NCBI RefSeq assembly: GCF_900105065.1
Contig: NZ_LT629749.1
Location: 4,216,001 to 4,280,000, forward strand
From: Friedmanniella luteola
GTDB lineage: Bacteria; Actinomycetota; Actinomycetes; Propionibacteriales; Propionibacteriaceae
Direction: 5' to 3'
DNA length: 64,000 nucleotides
Position numbers and translations under genes: made by a program. The first letter of the stretch is position 1, and each line of letters starts with the position of its first letter. The notes below the pieces were generated by a model that ran no database searches, was not told the origin of the DNA, and saw only the letters and a program-made list of their open reading frames with translations. Shown piece by piece: positions 38,488 through 47,698 of the stretch.

Positions 38488-39519
38488 CTAGATCCAGTCG
38501 CGCCGGCGGAAGCCCGCGTAGAGCACGACGGCGGCGACCACCATGAGCGCCAGCACCACCCAGAACCCCGCCACCGTGCCGTCGAGCGGGAAGGCGACGT
38601 TCATCCCCGCGAACCCGGTGATCAAGGTCGGCACGGCGATGATCCCCGCCCAGGCGGTCAGCTTCTTCATGATCGTGTTCATCCGCACGTCGGCCAGGGC
38701 GAGGCTGGTGTCGAAGACCGACGCCATCACCTCGCGCAGGGCGTCCGCGGCGGCCGCGACCCGCGTGTGCTGCTCGGCGATCATGCCCCAACGGCGGACG
38801 ACCCGGGTGCTCTTGGCGCCCTTGGTCCCCTTGGGCGCCGGCGGCGGGTTGTCGAGCAGGTCCGTCATCACCGCGCGCATCGGCTCGGTCACCCGGCGCA
38901 GCTGGCTGAGCGCCGAACGCAGCCGGAACGCGTCGAGCTGCTCGGAACGGTCCAGCGGGCGCTCCTCGAAGAGCACCTCGGAGAGGGCGTCGGCGGCGTC
39001 CTCCAGCCACTGCACGGCGCTCTCGTAGGTGTTGATCACCGCGGTGATCAACAGCTGCAGGCCGACCTCCACGCCCCCCTCGGCGAGCAGTTCCGCCTTC
39101 TGCAGCAGGAGTCTGGCCGGCTGGAAGCCGTCGACGTCGCCCACCAGGCAGATCAGCACCCGGTCGGTGGCGATGATCGAGATCGGGTGCACGGTGAGGG
39201 CGCAGGCGACCGGGTCGTGGGTGACCAGGTTGGTGACCACGAGCCGGGCCGTGCCGAGCGCCTCGAACTTGGCGCGCCGGTCGGTGGCCAGCAGGTCGCG
39301 GACGGCCAGGTCGTCCAGGTCGAGGGCGTGCGCGACGTCGCGCAGCTCGGCCGCGCCGTAGTCCGGGTCGCGCGGCAGCACCCACCAGGCGGAGGCGTCG
39401 GTGTGCAGCTGCAGCACGTCGCTGAGGTCCTCGCCGGTGAGGTCCTCGGCGACGACGGTGCCCTTGGCCCACACCCGGCTGAGGGGGACCGGACCGGAGA
39501 GGGCGGTGGTACTGCTCAC
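38488..39519 (-). CDS. corA: CorA-family magnesium/divalent cation transporter
   Basis: A 343-residue pentameric channel-type transporter. A long cytoplasmic N-terminal domain is followed by two C-terminal membrane helices, the first ending in the signature Gly-Met-Asn (305-307, GMNVAFPLDG). The C terminus is short and basic (FRRRDWI). This fits the CorA/CmaX-like group; ion choice (Mg, Co or Zn) cannot be read from the sequence. Confidence 0.9.
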   Translation of the reverse strand: MSSTTALSGPVPLSRVWAKGTVVAEDLTGEDLSDVLQLHTDASAWWVLPRDPDYGAAELRDVAHALDLDDLAVRDLLATDRRAKFEALGTARLVVTNLVTHDPVACALTVHPISIIATDRVLICLVGDVDGFQPARLLLQKAELLAEGGVEVGLQLLITAVINTYESAVQWLEDAADALSEVLFEERPLDRSEQLDAFRLRSALSQLRRVTEPMRAVMTDLLDNPPPAPKGTKGAKSTRVVRRWGMIAEQHTRVAAAADALREVMASVFDTSLALADVRMNTIMKKLTAWAGIIAVPTLITGFAGMNVAFPLDGTVAGFWVVLALMVVAAVVLYAGFRRRDWI

Positions 39520-39633
39520 CGTCTGAGCGTAGTGCCCTGAGGCCGCAGTTCCCCGGCGCCAGGAGGGTCCAGGTGCGTGCCCGGGCGGGGCCCACCACCG
39601 TCGAGGACCCTCAGCCTCGGGGCCGGGACCCGC

Positions 39634-39663
39634 GACGGCGCCGGACCGCTGTCCGGCGCCGTC
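39634..39663 (-). terminator. Perfect 13-bp hairpin downstream of fba
   Basis: 39634-39646 (GACGGCGCCGGAC) pairs perfectly with 39651-39663 around a 4-nt loop, 43 nt past the fba stop. No T-run, but it is the strongest simple hairpin in this region and lies between fba and corA. Confidence 0.75.
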
Positions 39664-39705
39664 GGTCGTGCAGGCGTGCGCGCGCCGCGGGGGCGCGCCG
39701 GGTGA

Positions 39706-40737
<1,032 letters not shown>

Positions 40738-40853
40738 GCAGGTGCGTCCTTTCGTACGGTACGGGCCGGCGCGAGCGCGCGGCACGTCGGGAGGGCGTCC
40801 ACGGAGGCCGCCCGCCCCAGTCTGTCAGGGGTGCACCGGGGCAGGGAAGCGGA

Positions 40854-40877
40854 GGCCTGCGGCGGACGGCCGCAGGC
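40854..40877 (-). terminator. 8-bp hairpin downstream of the bPH membrane protein gene
   Basis: GGCCTGCG (40854-40861) pairs with CGCAGGCC (40870-40877) over an 8-nt loop, downstream of the 196-residue membrane protein gene on the minus strand. No T-run. Confidence 0.5.
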
Positions 40878-40913
40878 CCCTGTCCTCGTGCGTGCGTGCG
40901 GTCGGACGGCCCG

Positions 40914-40948
40914 GCGACGGGCGACGGGCGACGGGCGACGGGCGACGC
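40914..40948. repeat. Tandem heptamer repeat (CGACGGG)
   Basis: Four perfect copies of CGACGGG (40914-40941) plus a degenerate fifth. It lies just 5 nt beyond the stop of the minus-strand membrane protein gene. Copy number may vary between strains. Confidence 0.85.
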
Positions 40949-40953
40949 GCGCC

Positions 40954-41544
40954 CTACACGTCGAGGGCGCTCAGGTCGACGCCGTGCCGGCCGCCGGAGT
41001 AGGCCCGGGCCGTGCTGTCCAGGGTGGCGGGGTGCACGTCGAACTGGTCCAGCGGCACCGCGGCGGGCGGGCCGGAGGCCCGCCGGACCTCGAAGGCGAC
41101 GCCCCGTCCGCGGTGGCGGACCATGGCCAGGCCGGTGACGTCGGCCCACGGGGTGAATGTCCGGGCCACCTGGATGCCGGGCCGGCCGACCCGGACGGCG
41201 GTGCCGTGGCCGACCCGTCCCAGCGCCCGGCGAGCCCGCAGCCACGCCACCAGGTAGCCGAGGAGCCAGGCCAGCGAGATCCCCAGGATGACGGCGTAGA
41301 CGCGGAGGAAGCCCGATCCCTGGCGCTGCTCGCCGCCGAAGAAGTAGAGCAGGGCCAAGATGGCGGCGGTGATCCCCAGGCTGACGACGCGGCTCCACAT
41401 CCCGCGCTTGCGCCGGCGCGCCCGCTCCCGCAGCTGGCGGTCGTCGAAGGGGACGAGCAGCTCGTCGATCCGGTCGTCCCCGTCCCGGTCGTCGGGGTGC
41501 TGGCCGTCGGGGCGCGGGGCGGCCGAGTGGTGGGTGGCGGTCAC
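40954..41544 (-). CDS. Membrane protein with PH-like C-terminal domain
   Basis: A 196-residue protein with a hydrophilic, charged N terminus, two membrane helices (about residues 50-70 and 82-101) and a soluble C-terminal domain. The latter, HGTAVRVGRPGIQVARTFTPWADVTGLAMVR, resembles a bacterial PH domain. Function unknown. It starts one nucleotide after the gntR stop and should be co-expressed with that regulator. Confidence 0.7.
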   Translation of the reverse strand: MTATHHSAAPRPDGQHPDDRDGDDRIDELLVPFDDRQLRERARRRKRGMWSRVVSLGITAAILALLYFFGGEQRQGSGFLRVYAVILGISLAWLLGYLVAWLRARRALGRVGHGTAVRVGRPGIQVARTFTPWADVTGLAMVRHRGRGVAFEVRRASGPPAAVPLDQFDVHPATLDSTARAYSGGRHGVDLSALDV

Positions 41545-41545
41545 G

Positions 41546-42319
41546 TCAGTTCTCCCGGGCCCCGCGCGGGGTGATGGCCATGTGGATGCGGTAGCGGTCG
41601 GCGCGGTACCAGGAGGTGGAGAGCTCGATCACCCGGTCGCCGGCGTAGGTGACGCGCTCCTGCACCAGCAGGGGGGCCCGCTTGGCGATGCCGAGGATGC
41701 GCGCCTGCGAGGCGTCCGCGGCCTCGGCGCGGACGGTCTGCTCGCCGCTGGTCACCACGACCCCGTACTCGCTGGCGAAGACGTCGTAGAGCGAACCGAG
41801 CTCGCGCTGCAGCAGGCCCGGGAACAGGGCCGACGGGTAGTGGCCGACCTCGTAGGCCATCGGGGTGCCGTCGGCGGTGCGCAGCCGCTCGACCCGGACG
41901 ACGGGCCGGCCCGGCCGGATCCGCAGCGCGTAGGCCACCTCGTCGTCGGCGGCCTCCTCGCTGGCGGCGAGCACGACGGTGGCCGGCAGCAGCCCCCGGT
42001 CGCGCATCTCCCGCGAGAACGAGGTCAGGTGCAGCCGCGAGTCCACCTGGGGGCCCGTGACGTAGGTGCCCTTGCCGTGCACCCGCTCCAGCGCGCCGGT
42101 GTCGACGAGGTCGGCGATCGCCTGCCGGACGGTGACCCGGCTGACCCCCAGCCGCACGACCAGCGCGCGCTCGGAGGGGATGGCGTCGCCCGGGTTGAGC
42201 TCGGTGTCGATCAGCTGCTCGAGGATGCCGCGGACCTGGGCGCGCTTGGTGGTGGCGGCGACGAGGGGCCGTTCGAGCCGGTAGGGCCCGACCTCGCCGC
42301 GCCCGAACTCGTGCTGCAA
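41546..42319 (-). CDS. GntR-family regulator with UTRA domain (HutC/DasR-like)
   Basis: A 257-residue repressor-type regulator. The winged helix (about 25-90) contains IPSERALVVRLGVSRVTVRQAIADLV and GKGTYVTGP. The UTRA effector domain (about 100-245) carries RTADGTPMAYEVGHYP and ELSTSWYRADRYRI. DasR and NagR of this class respond to aminosugar phosphates. Start is a TTG at 42319, supported by AGGAG 5 nt upstream. It is divergent from a double-SIS aminosugar enzyme, which it probably controls. Confidence 0.9.
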   Translation of the reverse strand: MQHEFGRGEVGPYRLERPLVAATTKRAQVRGILEQLIDTELNPGDAIPSERALVVRLGVSRVTVRQAIADLVDTGALERVHGKGTYVTGPQVDSRLHLTSFSREMRDRGLLPATVVLAASEEAADDEVAYALRIRPGRPVVRVERLRTADGTPMAYEVGHYPSALFPGLLQRELGSLYDVFASEYGVVVTSGEQTVRAEAADASQARILGIAKRAPLLVQERVTYAGDRVIELSTSWYRADRYRIHMAITPRGAREN

Positions 42320-42351
42320 TGCTGCTCCTAGCCGCGGGTGCTCCTGCGCCG

Positions 42352-42375
42352 ATAGTAGACCAGTCCCATACCAGC
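42352..42375. promoter_or_regulatory. Candidate GntR/DasR-type operator
   Basis: In the 71-nt gap between gntR and the SIS gene lies TAGACCAGT (42356-42364), an exact half of the DasR-type site (ACTGGTCTAGACCAGT). It is followed by ATACCAGCA, so ACCAG recurs 11 bp apart (42359 and 42370). The position would cover both divergent promoters. The second half of the palindrome is poorly conserved. Confidence 0.5.
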
Positions 42376-42390
42376 ACGAGGAGTGACGGA

Positions 42391-43485
42391 GTGCCGATCG
42401 ACCCCGGGACCGAGGCCGCGGACGGCGCCCCCTCCCCCACCGGCGGGGCGGGCAGCCAGATGGCCCGCGAGATCGCCGAGCAGCCGGAGGCGCTCGCGCG
42501 GACGCTGGCCGAGCTGCTGCCGCTGCGACCGGAGATCGCCGCGCTGGCCCGGACGAAGCGCCGGCTGCTGCTGGTGGCCCGCGGCTCCAGCGACAACGCC
42601 GCCATCTACGCGCGCTACCTCGCCGAGGTGCACGCCGGGGTGGCCGGGGCCCTGGCCGCGCCGTCGGTGGCCACCCTGTACGCGGCCCAGCTGGACCTCT
42701 CGGACACCCTCACCGTCTGCGTGAGCCAGTCGGGCTCCACCCAGGAGATCGTCGAGACGCTGGAGTGGGCGAAGCGCTGCGGCGCCGCGACCCTGGCCGT
42801 CACGAACGTCGCCGGGTCGCCGCTGGCCGCCGGGGCCGACATCGCCCTCATCACCCAGGCCGGGCCCGAGCTGGCGGTGCCGGCCACGAAGACCTACACG
42901 ACGCAGGTCGCCGCCCTCGCGGTGGCCGTCGACGCCCTGGCCCCCCGGCGTGGCTCGCTGGACGCCGCCTTCGACGCCGTCCCGGCCGCGGCCGCGGCGA
43001 TGCTGGAGCCCGGGCCGGCCCTCGACGCCATGGTGGAGACCCTCGCGGGCACCCAGGAGGTGCTGGCCAGCGGTCGCGGCCTCGCCTTCGGGACCACCTT
43101 GGAGGTGGCGTTGAAGCTGGAGGAGACCTGCCTGCGGCCGGTCCGCGGGCTGTCGTACGCCGACCTCAAGCACGGCCCGATCGCCGTCGTCGACCAGCAC
43201 CTGGTGACCGTGCTGGTCGCCGGGCCCAGCGGCCCGACGCTGCCGGGACTGGTGGACCTGGCCGCGACGGTGCGCGCGGCCGGCAGCCCGGTCCTGGGCC
43301 TCGGCGGGGACGAGGCCTTCCGCGCCGCCTGCGACCTCGCCGTCGCCGGACCGGACCTGCCGGAGCTGCTGGCGCCGCTGGCCCTGCCGATCCCGGCCCA
43401 GCTGCTCACCGAGCGGCTGGCCCGCCGGCTGGGGCTGGACCCGGACGCCCCGCGCGGGCTGCGCAAGGTCACCCAGACCGACTGA
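42391..43485 (+). CDS. Double-SIS sugar isomerase/deaminase (NagB-II / GlmS C-domain-like)
   Basis: A 364-residue protein with two SIS domains and no glutaminase domain. It fits NagB-II or AgaS-type enzymes that deaminate or isomerise aminosugar phosphates. LLLVARGSSDNAAIYARY near residue 54 and VSQSGSTQEIVETL near 112 form the first site; LALKLEETCLRPVRGLSYADLKHGPIAVV near 240 the second, with the catalytic Glu. GTG 42391 has GAGGAG 7 nt upstream. Divergent from the GntR/UTRA gene. Confidence 0.85.
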   Translation: MPIDPGTEAADGAPSPTGGAGSQMAREIAEQPEALARTLAELLPLRPEIAALARTKRRLLLVARGSSDNAAIYARYLAEVHAGVAGALAAPSVATLYAAQLDLSDTLTVCVSQSGSTQEIVETLEWAKRCGAATLAVTNVAGSPLAAGADIALITQAGPELAVPATKTYTTQVAALAVAVDALAPRRGSLDAAFDAVPAAAAAMLEPGPALDAMVETLAGTQEVLASGRGLAFGTTLEVALKLEETCLRPVRGLSYADLKHGPIAVVDQHLVTVLVAGPSGPTLPGLVDLAATVRAAGSPVLGLGGDEAFRAACDLAVAGPDLPELLAPLALPIPAQLLTERLARRLGLDPDAPRGLRKVTQTD

Positions 43486-43503
43486 CGCCCCGCCGGCTGC
43501 CCG

Positions 43504-44070
43504 TCAGGCCGCGTCGGCCAGCCGGGCCAGCACGCGCCGCCTGAGGGCCGCGCGGTCCTCGGTGACGCCGAGCCGGCGGAGCACCCGCAGCGCGGTCCCC
43601 TCCTCGGTCGCGAGCAGGCCCAGGAAGACGTGCTCGGTGCCGAGGTGGCGGTGACCCTCGGCGAGGGCCTCCCGCAGCGACAGCTCGAGGGAGCTCTTGG
43701 CCTCGCGGTTGAACGGGATGTGCCCGGCGCCCCCGCGGCGGCCGAACAGGCCGGGGCGCTGCCGGCGGCGCCGGTCCAGCGCACCGGGACCGAAGGTCTG
43801 CTCGGCCCGACGACGGACGGCGTCCAGGTCGACGCCCAGGGCGCCGAGGGCGGCGGCGTCGTCGGCGTCGAAGACCTCCTCCGTCGCGGCGACGCCCTCC
43901 CCGGGCACCACGCCGAGGTCGGCCAGCACGCGGGCGGGGATGCCGTCGGCGTCGTCCAGCACCCCGGCCAGCAGGTCGGCGGCCCCGATCTCGGCGTGCC
44001 CGGCCTGCCGGGCGTGGGCCTGGGCGCCGATCACGGCGGCGCGGGCGGCGGTGGTGAAGCGTTCGAACAT
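43504..44070 (-). CDS. Clp N-terminal domain protein without ATPase
   Basis: A 188-residue protein made of two ClpA/C N-terminal repeats. The first opens MFERFTTAARAAVIGAQAHARQ; the second contains NREAKSSLELSLREALAEGHRHLGTEHVFLGLL. A Gly/Arg linker (RRRRQRPGLFGRRGGAG) separates them. There is no AAA module, so it cannot unfold proteins; it may act as an adaptor or decoy for ClpC, or sense substrates (inference). It is 15 nt downstream of a small HTH gene on the same transcript. Confidence 0.85.
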   Translation of the reverse strand: MFERFTTAARAAVIGAQAHARQAGHAEIGAADLLAGVLDDADGIPARVLADLGVVPGEGVAATEEVFDADDAAALGALGVDLDAVRRRAEQTFGPGALDRRRRQRPGLFGRRGGAGHIPFNREAKSSLELSLREALAEGHRHLGTEHVFLGLLATEEGTALRVLRRLGVTEDRAALRRRVLARLADAA

Positions 44071-44085
44071 GGGTCCTCGATCCGG

Positions 44086-44298
44086 TCAGGTGTGCGGGGC
44101 GTGCTTCTTGTGCACGGCCTGCTTCGACACCCCGAGCGCGGCGGCGATGTCGGCCCAGGACCACCCGGCGGTGCGCGCGCTGGCCACCTGGAGGTCCTCG
44201 AGCTGCTCGACGAGGCGGCGGAGGGCGGCGACGGCGCGGAGGCCGACGGCGGGGTCGGGGCTGGTGGTGCCGTCGACGGTGTCGGAAGCGGAAGCCAT
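44086..44298 (-). CDS. Small helix-turn-helix regulator
   Basis: A 70-residue protein. The C-terminal part AGWSWADIAAALGVSKQAVHKKHAPH is a clear HTH. The N-terminal half forms a helix (RAVAALRRLVEQLEDLQVASA) likely used for dimerisation. It precedes the Clp-N protein gene by 15 nt and its own promoter is covered by GTTGAC repeats, so it likely regulates the pair. ATG at 44298 is only 6 nt beyond a -10 box, suggesting leaderless translation. Confidence 0.83.
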   Translation of the reverse strand: MASASDTVDGTTSPDPAVGLRAVAALRRLVEQLEDLQVASARTAGWSWADIAAALGVSKQAVHKKHAPHT

Positions 44299-44304
44299 GT
44301 CGTC

Positions 44305-44345
44305 ACCCTAAGTTGACGATGATGCGCCTGTCAACACAAGTTGAC
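44305..44345 (-). promoter_or_regulatory. Promoter with triple GTTGAC operator for the HTH/Clp-N operon
   Basis: On the minus strand a -35 TTGACA (44329-44334), an 18-nt spacer and a -10 TAGGGT (44305-44310) form one of the best promoters in the window. The -10 ends 6 nt before the ATG, so the RNA would start at or near the start codon. Three copies of AAGTTGAC/GTCAAC (44310-44317, 44330-44335, 44338-44345) overlap the spacer, the -35 and the upstream flank in alternating orientation, as expected for a dimeric autorepressor. Confidence 0.72.
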
Positions 44346-44363
44346 GGAGCGTGGAGCGGGCGG

Positions 44364-45002
44364 TCAGCCCTGGTCGGCCCAGCGCAGGGCCCACGTGTAC
44401 ATGGCGATGGCGGCGGCCGCGCCGGCGTTGATCGAGCGCGTCGAGCCGTACTGGCTGATCCCCACCAGGGAGTCGCAGGCCGCGACCATCTCCGGCGTCA
44501 GCCCCGGACCCTCCGAGCCGAAGACGAGGCAGGCCCGCTCCGGGAGCTCGGTCTGCTCCAGCGGCACCGCGCCGGGCAGGTTGTCGACGCCGACGGCGGT
44601 GTAGCCGTGCGCGTCCAGCCAGCCGACGAGGTCGGCGACGTCGGGGTGGTGCTCGACGTGCAGGTAGCGGTCGGTGACCATCGCGCCGCGGCGGTTCCAG
44701 CGGCGTCGGCCGACGATGTGCACGCCGGCCACGTTGAAGGCGTTGGCCGTGCGGACCATCGAGCCGATGTTGAAGTCGTGCTCCCAGTTCTGGATGGCGA
44801 CCCGCAAGGGGTGCCGTCGCCCGTCGAGGTCGGCGACGACGGCGTCGAGCCGCCAGTAGCGGTAGCGGTCCACGACGTTGCGGTGGTCACCGGCGGCGAG
44901 CAGCTCGGGGTCCAGCCGCGGGTCGTCCGGCCAGGGCTGGGGGTGCGGCCCGACGCCGGGGCCGGCGGTCGCCGCCACCTCGTCCTCGTTCAGGTAACTC
45001 AC
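44364..45002 (-). CDS. TrmH/SpoU-family RNA methyltransferase
   Basis: A 212-residue SPOUT-class 2'-O-ribose methyltransferase. The knot region shows NIGSMVRTANAFNVAGVHIVG near residue 75, ACLVFGSEGPGLTPEMVAACD near 152 and QYGSTRSINAGAAAAIAMYTWA near 182, the three SpoU motifs. GTG 45002 (VSYLNEDE) is the only reasonable start; the upstream extension uses no start codon with a ribosome-binding site. Target RNA (tRNA or rRNA) unknown. Divergent from dedA with 25 nt between. Confidence 0.9.
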   Translation of the reverse strand: MSYLNEDEVAATAGPGVGPHPQPWPDDPRLDPELLAAGDHRNVVDRYRYWRLDAVVADLDGRRHPLRVAIQNWEHDFNIGSMVRTANAFNVAGVHIVGRRRWNRRGAMVTDRYLHVEHHPDVADLVGWLDAHGYTAVGVDNLPGAVPLEQTELPERACLVFGSEGPGLTPEMVAACDSLVGISQYGSTRSINAGAAAAIAMYTWALRWADQG

Positions 45003-45027
45003 AGCGATCGACGGTACCGTTCCGCCG

Positions 45028-45708
45028 GTGAACCTCCTGGTCGACGCCGTGCACCTGACGCCGATGCTGCTCCCCTCCTGGTTCGACCCCGAGGTCATCA
45101 TCGACACCCTGGGGCCCTACGCGCTGTGGGGCGTGGCCTTCATCATCTTCGCCGAGTGCGGGCTGTTCGCCATCCTGCCCGGGGACTCGCTGCTCTTCAC
45201 CGTCGGGCTGCTGACCGCGCGCGGCACGATCGACCACTCGATCGTGTTCGTCTGCGCCGTCCTCACGGTGGCGGCCGTGATGGGCAACGTCGTCGGCTAC
45301 GGGCTGGGACGGCTGGTGGGCCCGCCGCTCTTCCGGGAGCGCACCGGCCTGATGGGGCAGATCTTCAAGCCGTCCTACGTGGAGAAGACGCGCGTCTTCC
45401 TGGACCGCTACGGCAGCCGCGCGCTGATCCTCGCGCGCTTCGTGCCCATCGTGCGCACCTTCGTGACGCTGGTCGCCGGGGTGAGCCGGATGAGCTTCCG
45501 GCACTTCATCACCTACACCGCCATCGGCGGGGTGCTGTGGGCCGTCGGCGTCACCATGCTCGGCTACTACCTGGGCAACATCGGCTTCATCAAGAACAAC
45601 ATCGACGCGGTGCTCATCCTGATCGTCGCCGTGTCCCTGATCCCCATGGCGATCGAGTTCCTGCTCGCCCGCCGCCGGAACCGGATCGCGAAGGCCACGG
45701 CGGCCTGA
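45028..45708 (+). CDS. DedA family membrane protein
   Basis: A 226-residue polytopic protein of the DedA/VTT family, implicated in undecaprenyl-phosphate or phospholipid flipping and membrane homeostasis. FAECGLFAILPGDSLLFTVGLL near residue 42 holds the conserved acidic residue, and RYGSRALILARFVPIVRTFVTLVAGVSRM near 127 carries the essential Arg pair. Five or so membrane segments are visible. GTG start. Confidence 0.92.
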   Translation: MNLLVDAVHLTPMLLPSWFDPEVIIDTLGPYALWGVAFIIFAECGLFAILPGDSLLFTVGLLTARGTIDHSIVFVCAVLTVAAVMGNVVGYGLGRLVGPPLFRERTGLMGQIFKPSYVEKTRVFLDRYGSRALILARFVPIVRTFVTLVAGVSRMSFRHFITYTAIGGVLWAVGVTMLGYYLGNIGFIKNNIDAVLILIVAVSLIPMAIEFLLARRRNRIAKATAA

Positions 45709-45714
45709 GCCCCA

Positions 45715-45734
45715 CCCTGCGGGCGTGAGCAGGG
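45715..45734. terminator. Small hairpin between dedA and the aldo/keto reductase gene
   Basis: CCCTGC (45715-45720) pairs with GCAGGG (45729-45734) over an 8-nt loop, between two convergent stop codons. Weak structure; termination role is tentative. Confidence 0.3.
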
Positions 45735-46682
45735 CTAGACCGTGAGGTCCCGCAGCTCGTCCAGGTCGTCCTCGGACGGCTCCCAGAGGCCGGCCTCCAC
45801 GTTGCCCAGCACCTGCTCGACGGAGGTGGCGCCGGCGATCACCGAGCCCACCGTCGGCATCGCCGCCAGGCCGCCCAGGGCGACCTGCAGCAGGGTGACG
45901 CCGCGCTGGTCGGCGAACTGCCCGAGGGCCTCGATGAGGTCGAAGTCGGCAGCGGCGAGCCGGTCCGGCAGACCGGCGAGCCGCGTCCCGGCCGGCGCGT
46001 CCTGGCCGCGGCGGTACTTGCCCGTGAGCAGCCCGGAGGCCAGCGGGAAGTAGGGCAGCAGGCTCTGGCCGGTGTGCTGCAGGGCCGGCACCAGCTCGGT
46101 CTCGATCCCCCGGCTCAGCCACGAGTACTCGTTCTGGGCGGACACGAAGGCCTCGAGGTTGCCGGTGTGCGCGGTCCAGTCCGCGTCGACGACCTGCCAG
46201 CCGGCGAAGTTCGACGAGCCGATGTAGCGGACCTTGCCCTCCGCGACCAGCTCGCTGAGCGCGGCCAGCGTCTCCTCGACCGGGGTCCGGGGGTCCGGCG
46301 TGTGCATCTGGTAGAGGTCGATCCAGTCGGTGCCCAGGCGGCGCAGGCTGTTCTCGACGGCCAGCCGGATGTAGCGGCGCGAGCCCCGGACGCCCCAGTC
46401 GGGTCCGTTGGCGCCGCCCATGTCGGCGCCGAACTTGGTCGCCAGCACCACCTCCTCGCGGCGGCCCTGCAGGGCCTGCCCGAGCAGCGTCTCCGAGCCC
46501 CCGCGGTTGCCGTAGACGTCGGCGGTGTCGAACAGCGTGATCCCGGCGTCGATGGCCGCGTGCACCACGGCGGGCACGTCCTCGTCGGCCATCCGGGCGC
46601 CGAAGTTGTTGCAGCCGATCCCGACGGTGGAGACCGTCAGACCGGAGTGGCCGAGCTGGCGGTAGGTCATCTCTGCGGGCAT
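45735..46682 (-). CDS. Aldo/keto reductase
   Basis: A 315-residue NADPH-dependent carbonyl reductase. The catalytic tetrad is visible in FDTADVYG (Asp, Tyr; near residue 51), ATKFGAD (Lys, near 81) and YQMHTPD (His, near 125). GSSNFAGWQ and ATSVEQVLGNVEA are family segments for cofactor binding. It resembles the YajO/general stress protein 69 group. Substrate unknown. ATG at 46682 or at codon 5. Confidence 0.9.
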   Translation of the reverse strand: MPAEMTYRQLGHSGLTVSTVGIGCNNFGARMADEDVPAVVHAAIDAGITLFDTADVYGNRGGSETLLGQALQGRREEVVLATKFGADMGGANGPDWGVRGSRRYIRLAVENSLRRLGTDWIDLYQMHTPDPRTPVEETLAALSELVAEGKVRYIGSSNFAGWQVVDADWTAHTGNLEAFVSAQNEYSWLSRGIETELVPALQHTGQSLLPYFPLASGLLTGKYRRGQDAPAGTRLAGLPDRLAAADFDLIEALGQFADQRGVTLLQVALGGLAAMPTVGSVIAGATSVEQVLGNVEAGLWEPSEDDLDELRDLTV

Positions 46683-46749
46683 GGCGCGCGGTTCCCCTTC
46701 ACGTGGACGGCGGACCGGTCCCGGCCCCCGGCCACGCTACCCACCGGCC

Positions 46750-47559
46750 CTACGGCTGCTGCTGGCCGCCCGGCTGCGGCGGGGTGTAGCCGCCGGTCTG
46801 CGGCGGGGTGTAGCCGCCCTGCGGCGGCTGCTGGTAGGAGGCCGGCGGCTGGCTGTACTGCTGCTGCGGCTCGGGCAGCGCGTCGTCGCGGTCGAAGGAG
46901 ACCGGCGGCGCCGACTGCTGCGGGGGCAGCTGGCCCTGCGCCTGGCCGGGCTCGTCGCCGCGGTAGGCGATCTCACCGAAGCTGACGCCGGGCGCCTGCC
47001 GGACCGACGGGTCGTCGACCTCGAAGTAGGTGGCCTTCTCGAACTTGAACATCCCGGCGATGACGTTGGACGGCACCGACTCGACCTTGGTGTTGTAGAC
47101 CCGCACGTTCGCGTTGTAGAAGCGGCGGCCGGCGGCGATCCGGTCCTCGGTCTCGGCCAGCTGGCGCTGCAGCTCGAGGAAGTTCTGGTTGCTCTTCAGG
47201 TCGGGGTACGCCTCGACGCTGACGATCAGGTTGCGGACGGCGCCGGACAGGGCCTGCTCGGCGTCGGAGCGCTGCTGGCTGGGCAGCGAGCCGTCGGCCT
47301 GCGCGATGGACTGGGCCTGGCCGCGCAGGCGGGTGACGTCCTCGAGGGTGTTGCGCTCGTGCGCGGCGTAGGCGCGGACGGTCTCGACGAGGTTGGGGAT
47401 CAGCTCGTAGCGGCGGTTCAGCTCGACGTCGATCTGCCGCCAGGACTCCTGGATGAGGTTCCGCGACTTCACGAAGCCGTTGTAGGACCCCATGGCGATC
47501 AGGGCGATGATGACGACGATCACCACGATGACGATGATGACGGTGATGGCGGTGCCCAT
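46750..47559 (-). CDS. lemA: LemA family protein
   Basis: A 269-residue membrane-anchored protein. One N-terminal helix (ITVIIVIVVIVVIIALIAMG) is followed by the LemA four-helix domain, with SYNGFVKSRNLIQESWRQID, NRRYELIPNLVETV and RFYNANVRVYNTKVESVPSN. After residue 195 the chain becomes Gln/Pro/Gly-rich and ends with two GGYTPPQ repeats, a longer tail than most LemA proteins have. Function of LemA is poorly known. The neighbours give no hint. Confidence 0.92.
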   Translation of the reverse strand: MGTAITVIIVIVVIVVIIALIAMGSYNGFVKSRNLIQESWRQIDVELNRRYELIPNLVETVRAYAAHERNTLEDVTRLRGQAQSIAQADGSLPSQQRSDAEQALSGAVRNLIVSVEAYPDLKSNQNFLELQRQLAETEDRIAAGRRFYNANVRVYNTKVESVPSNVIAGMFKFEKATYFEVDDPSVRQAPGVSFGEIAYRGDEPGQAQGQLPPQQSAPPVSFDRDDALPEPQQQYSQPPASYQQPPQGGYTPPQTGGYTPPQPGGQQQP

Positions 47560-47698
47560 CAGGCCTCCTCAGGGGTCGGGACCGGGCACGACGCCCGCGG
47601 CCGGGACGGCCGGACCCGGCTCACAGTAGTGCCTGGGCCGGTCCACCCGGGGTTGCCGGGGCGGCCGCACCCGGGGGGCGTGGGGACCCGCTCCCGCG

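Noticed and set aside
40914-40948. CRISPR-like array
   Set aside because: Units are only 7 bp with no spacers; no cas genes are present.
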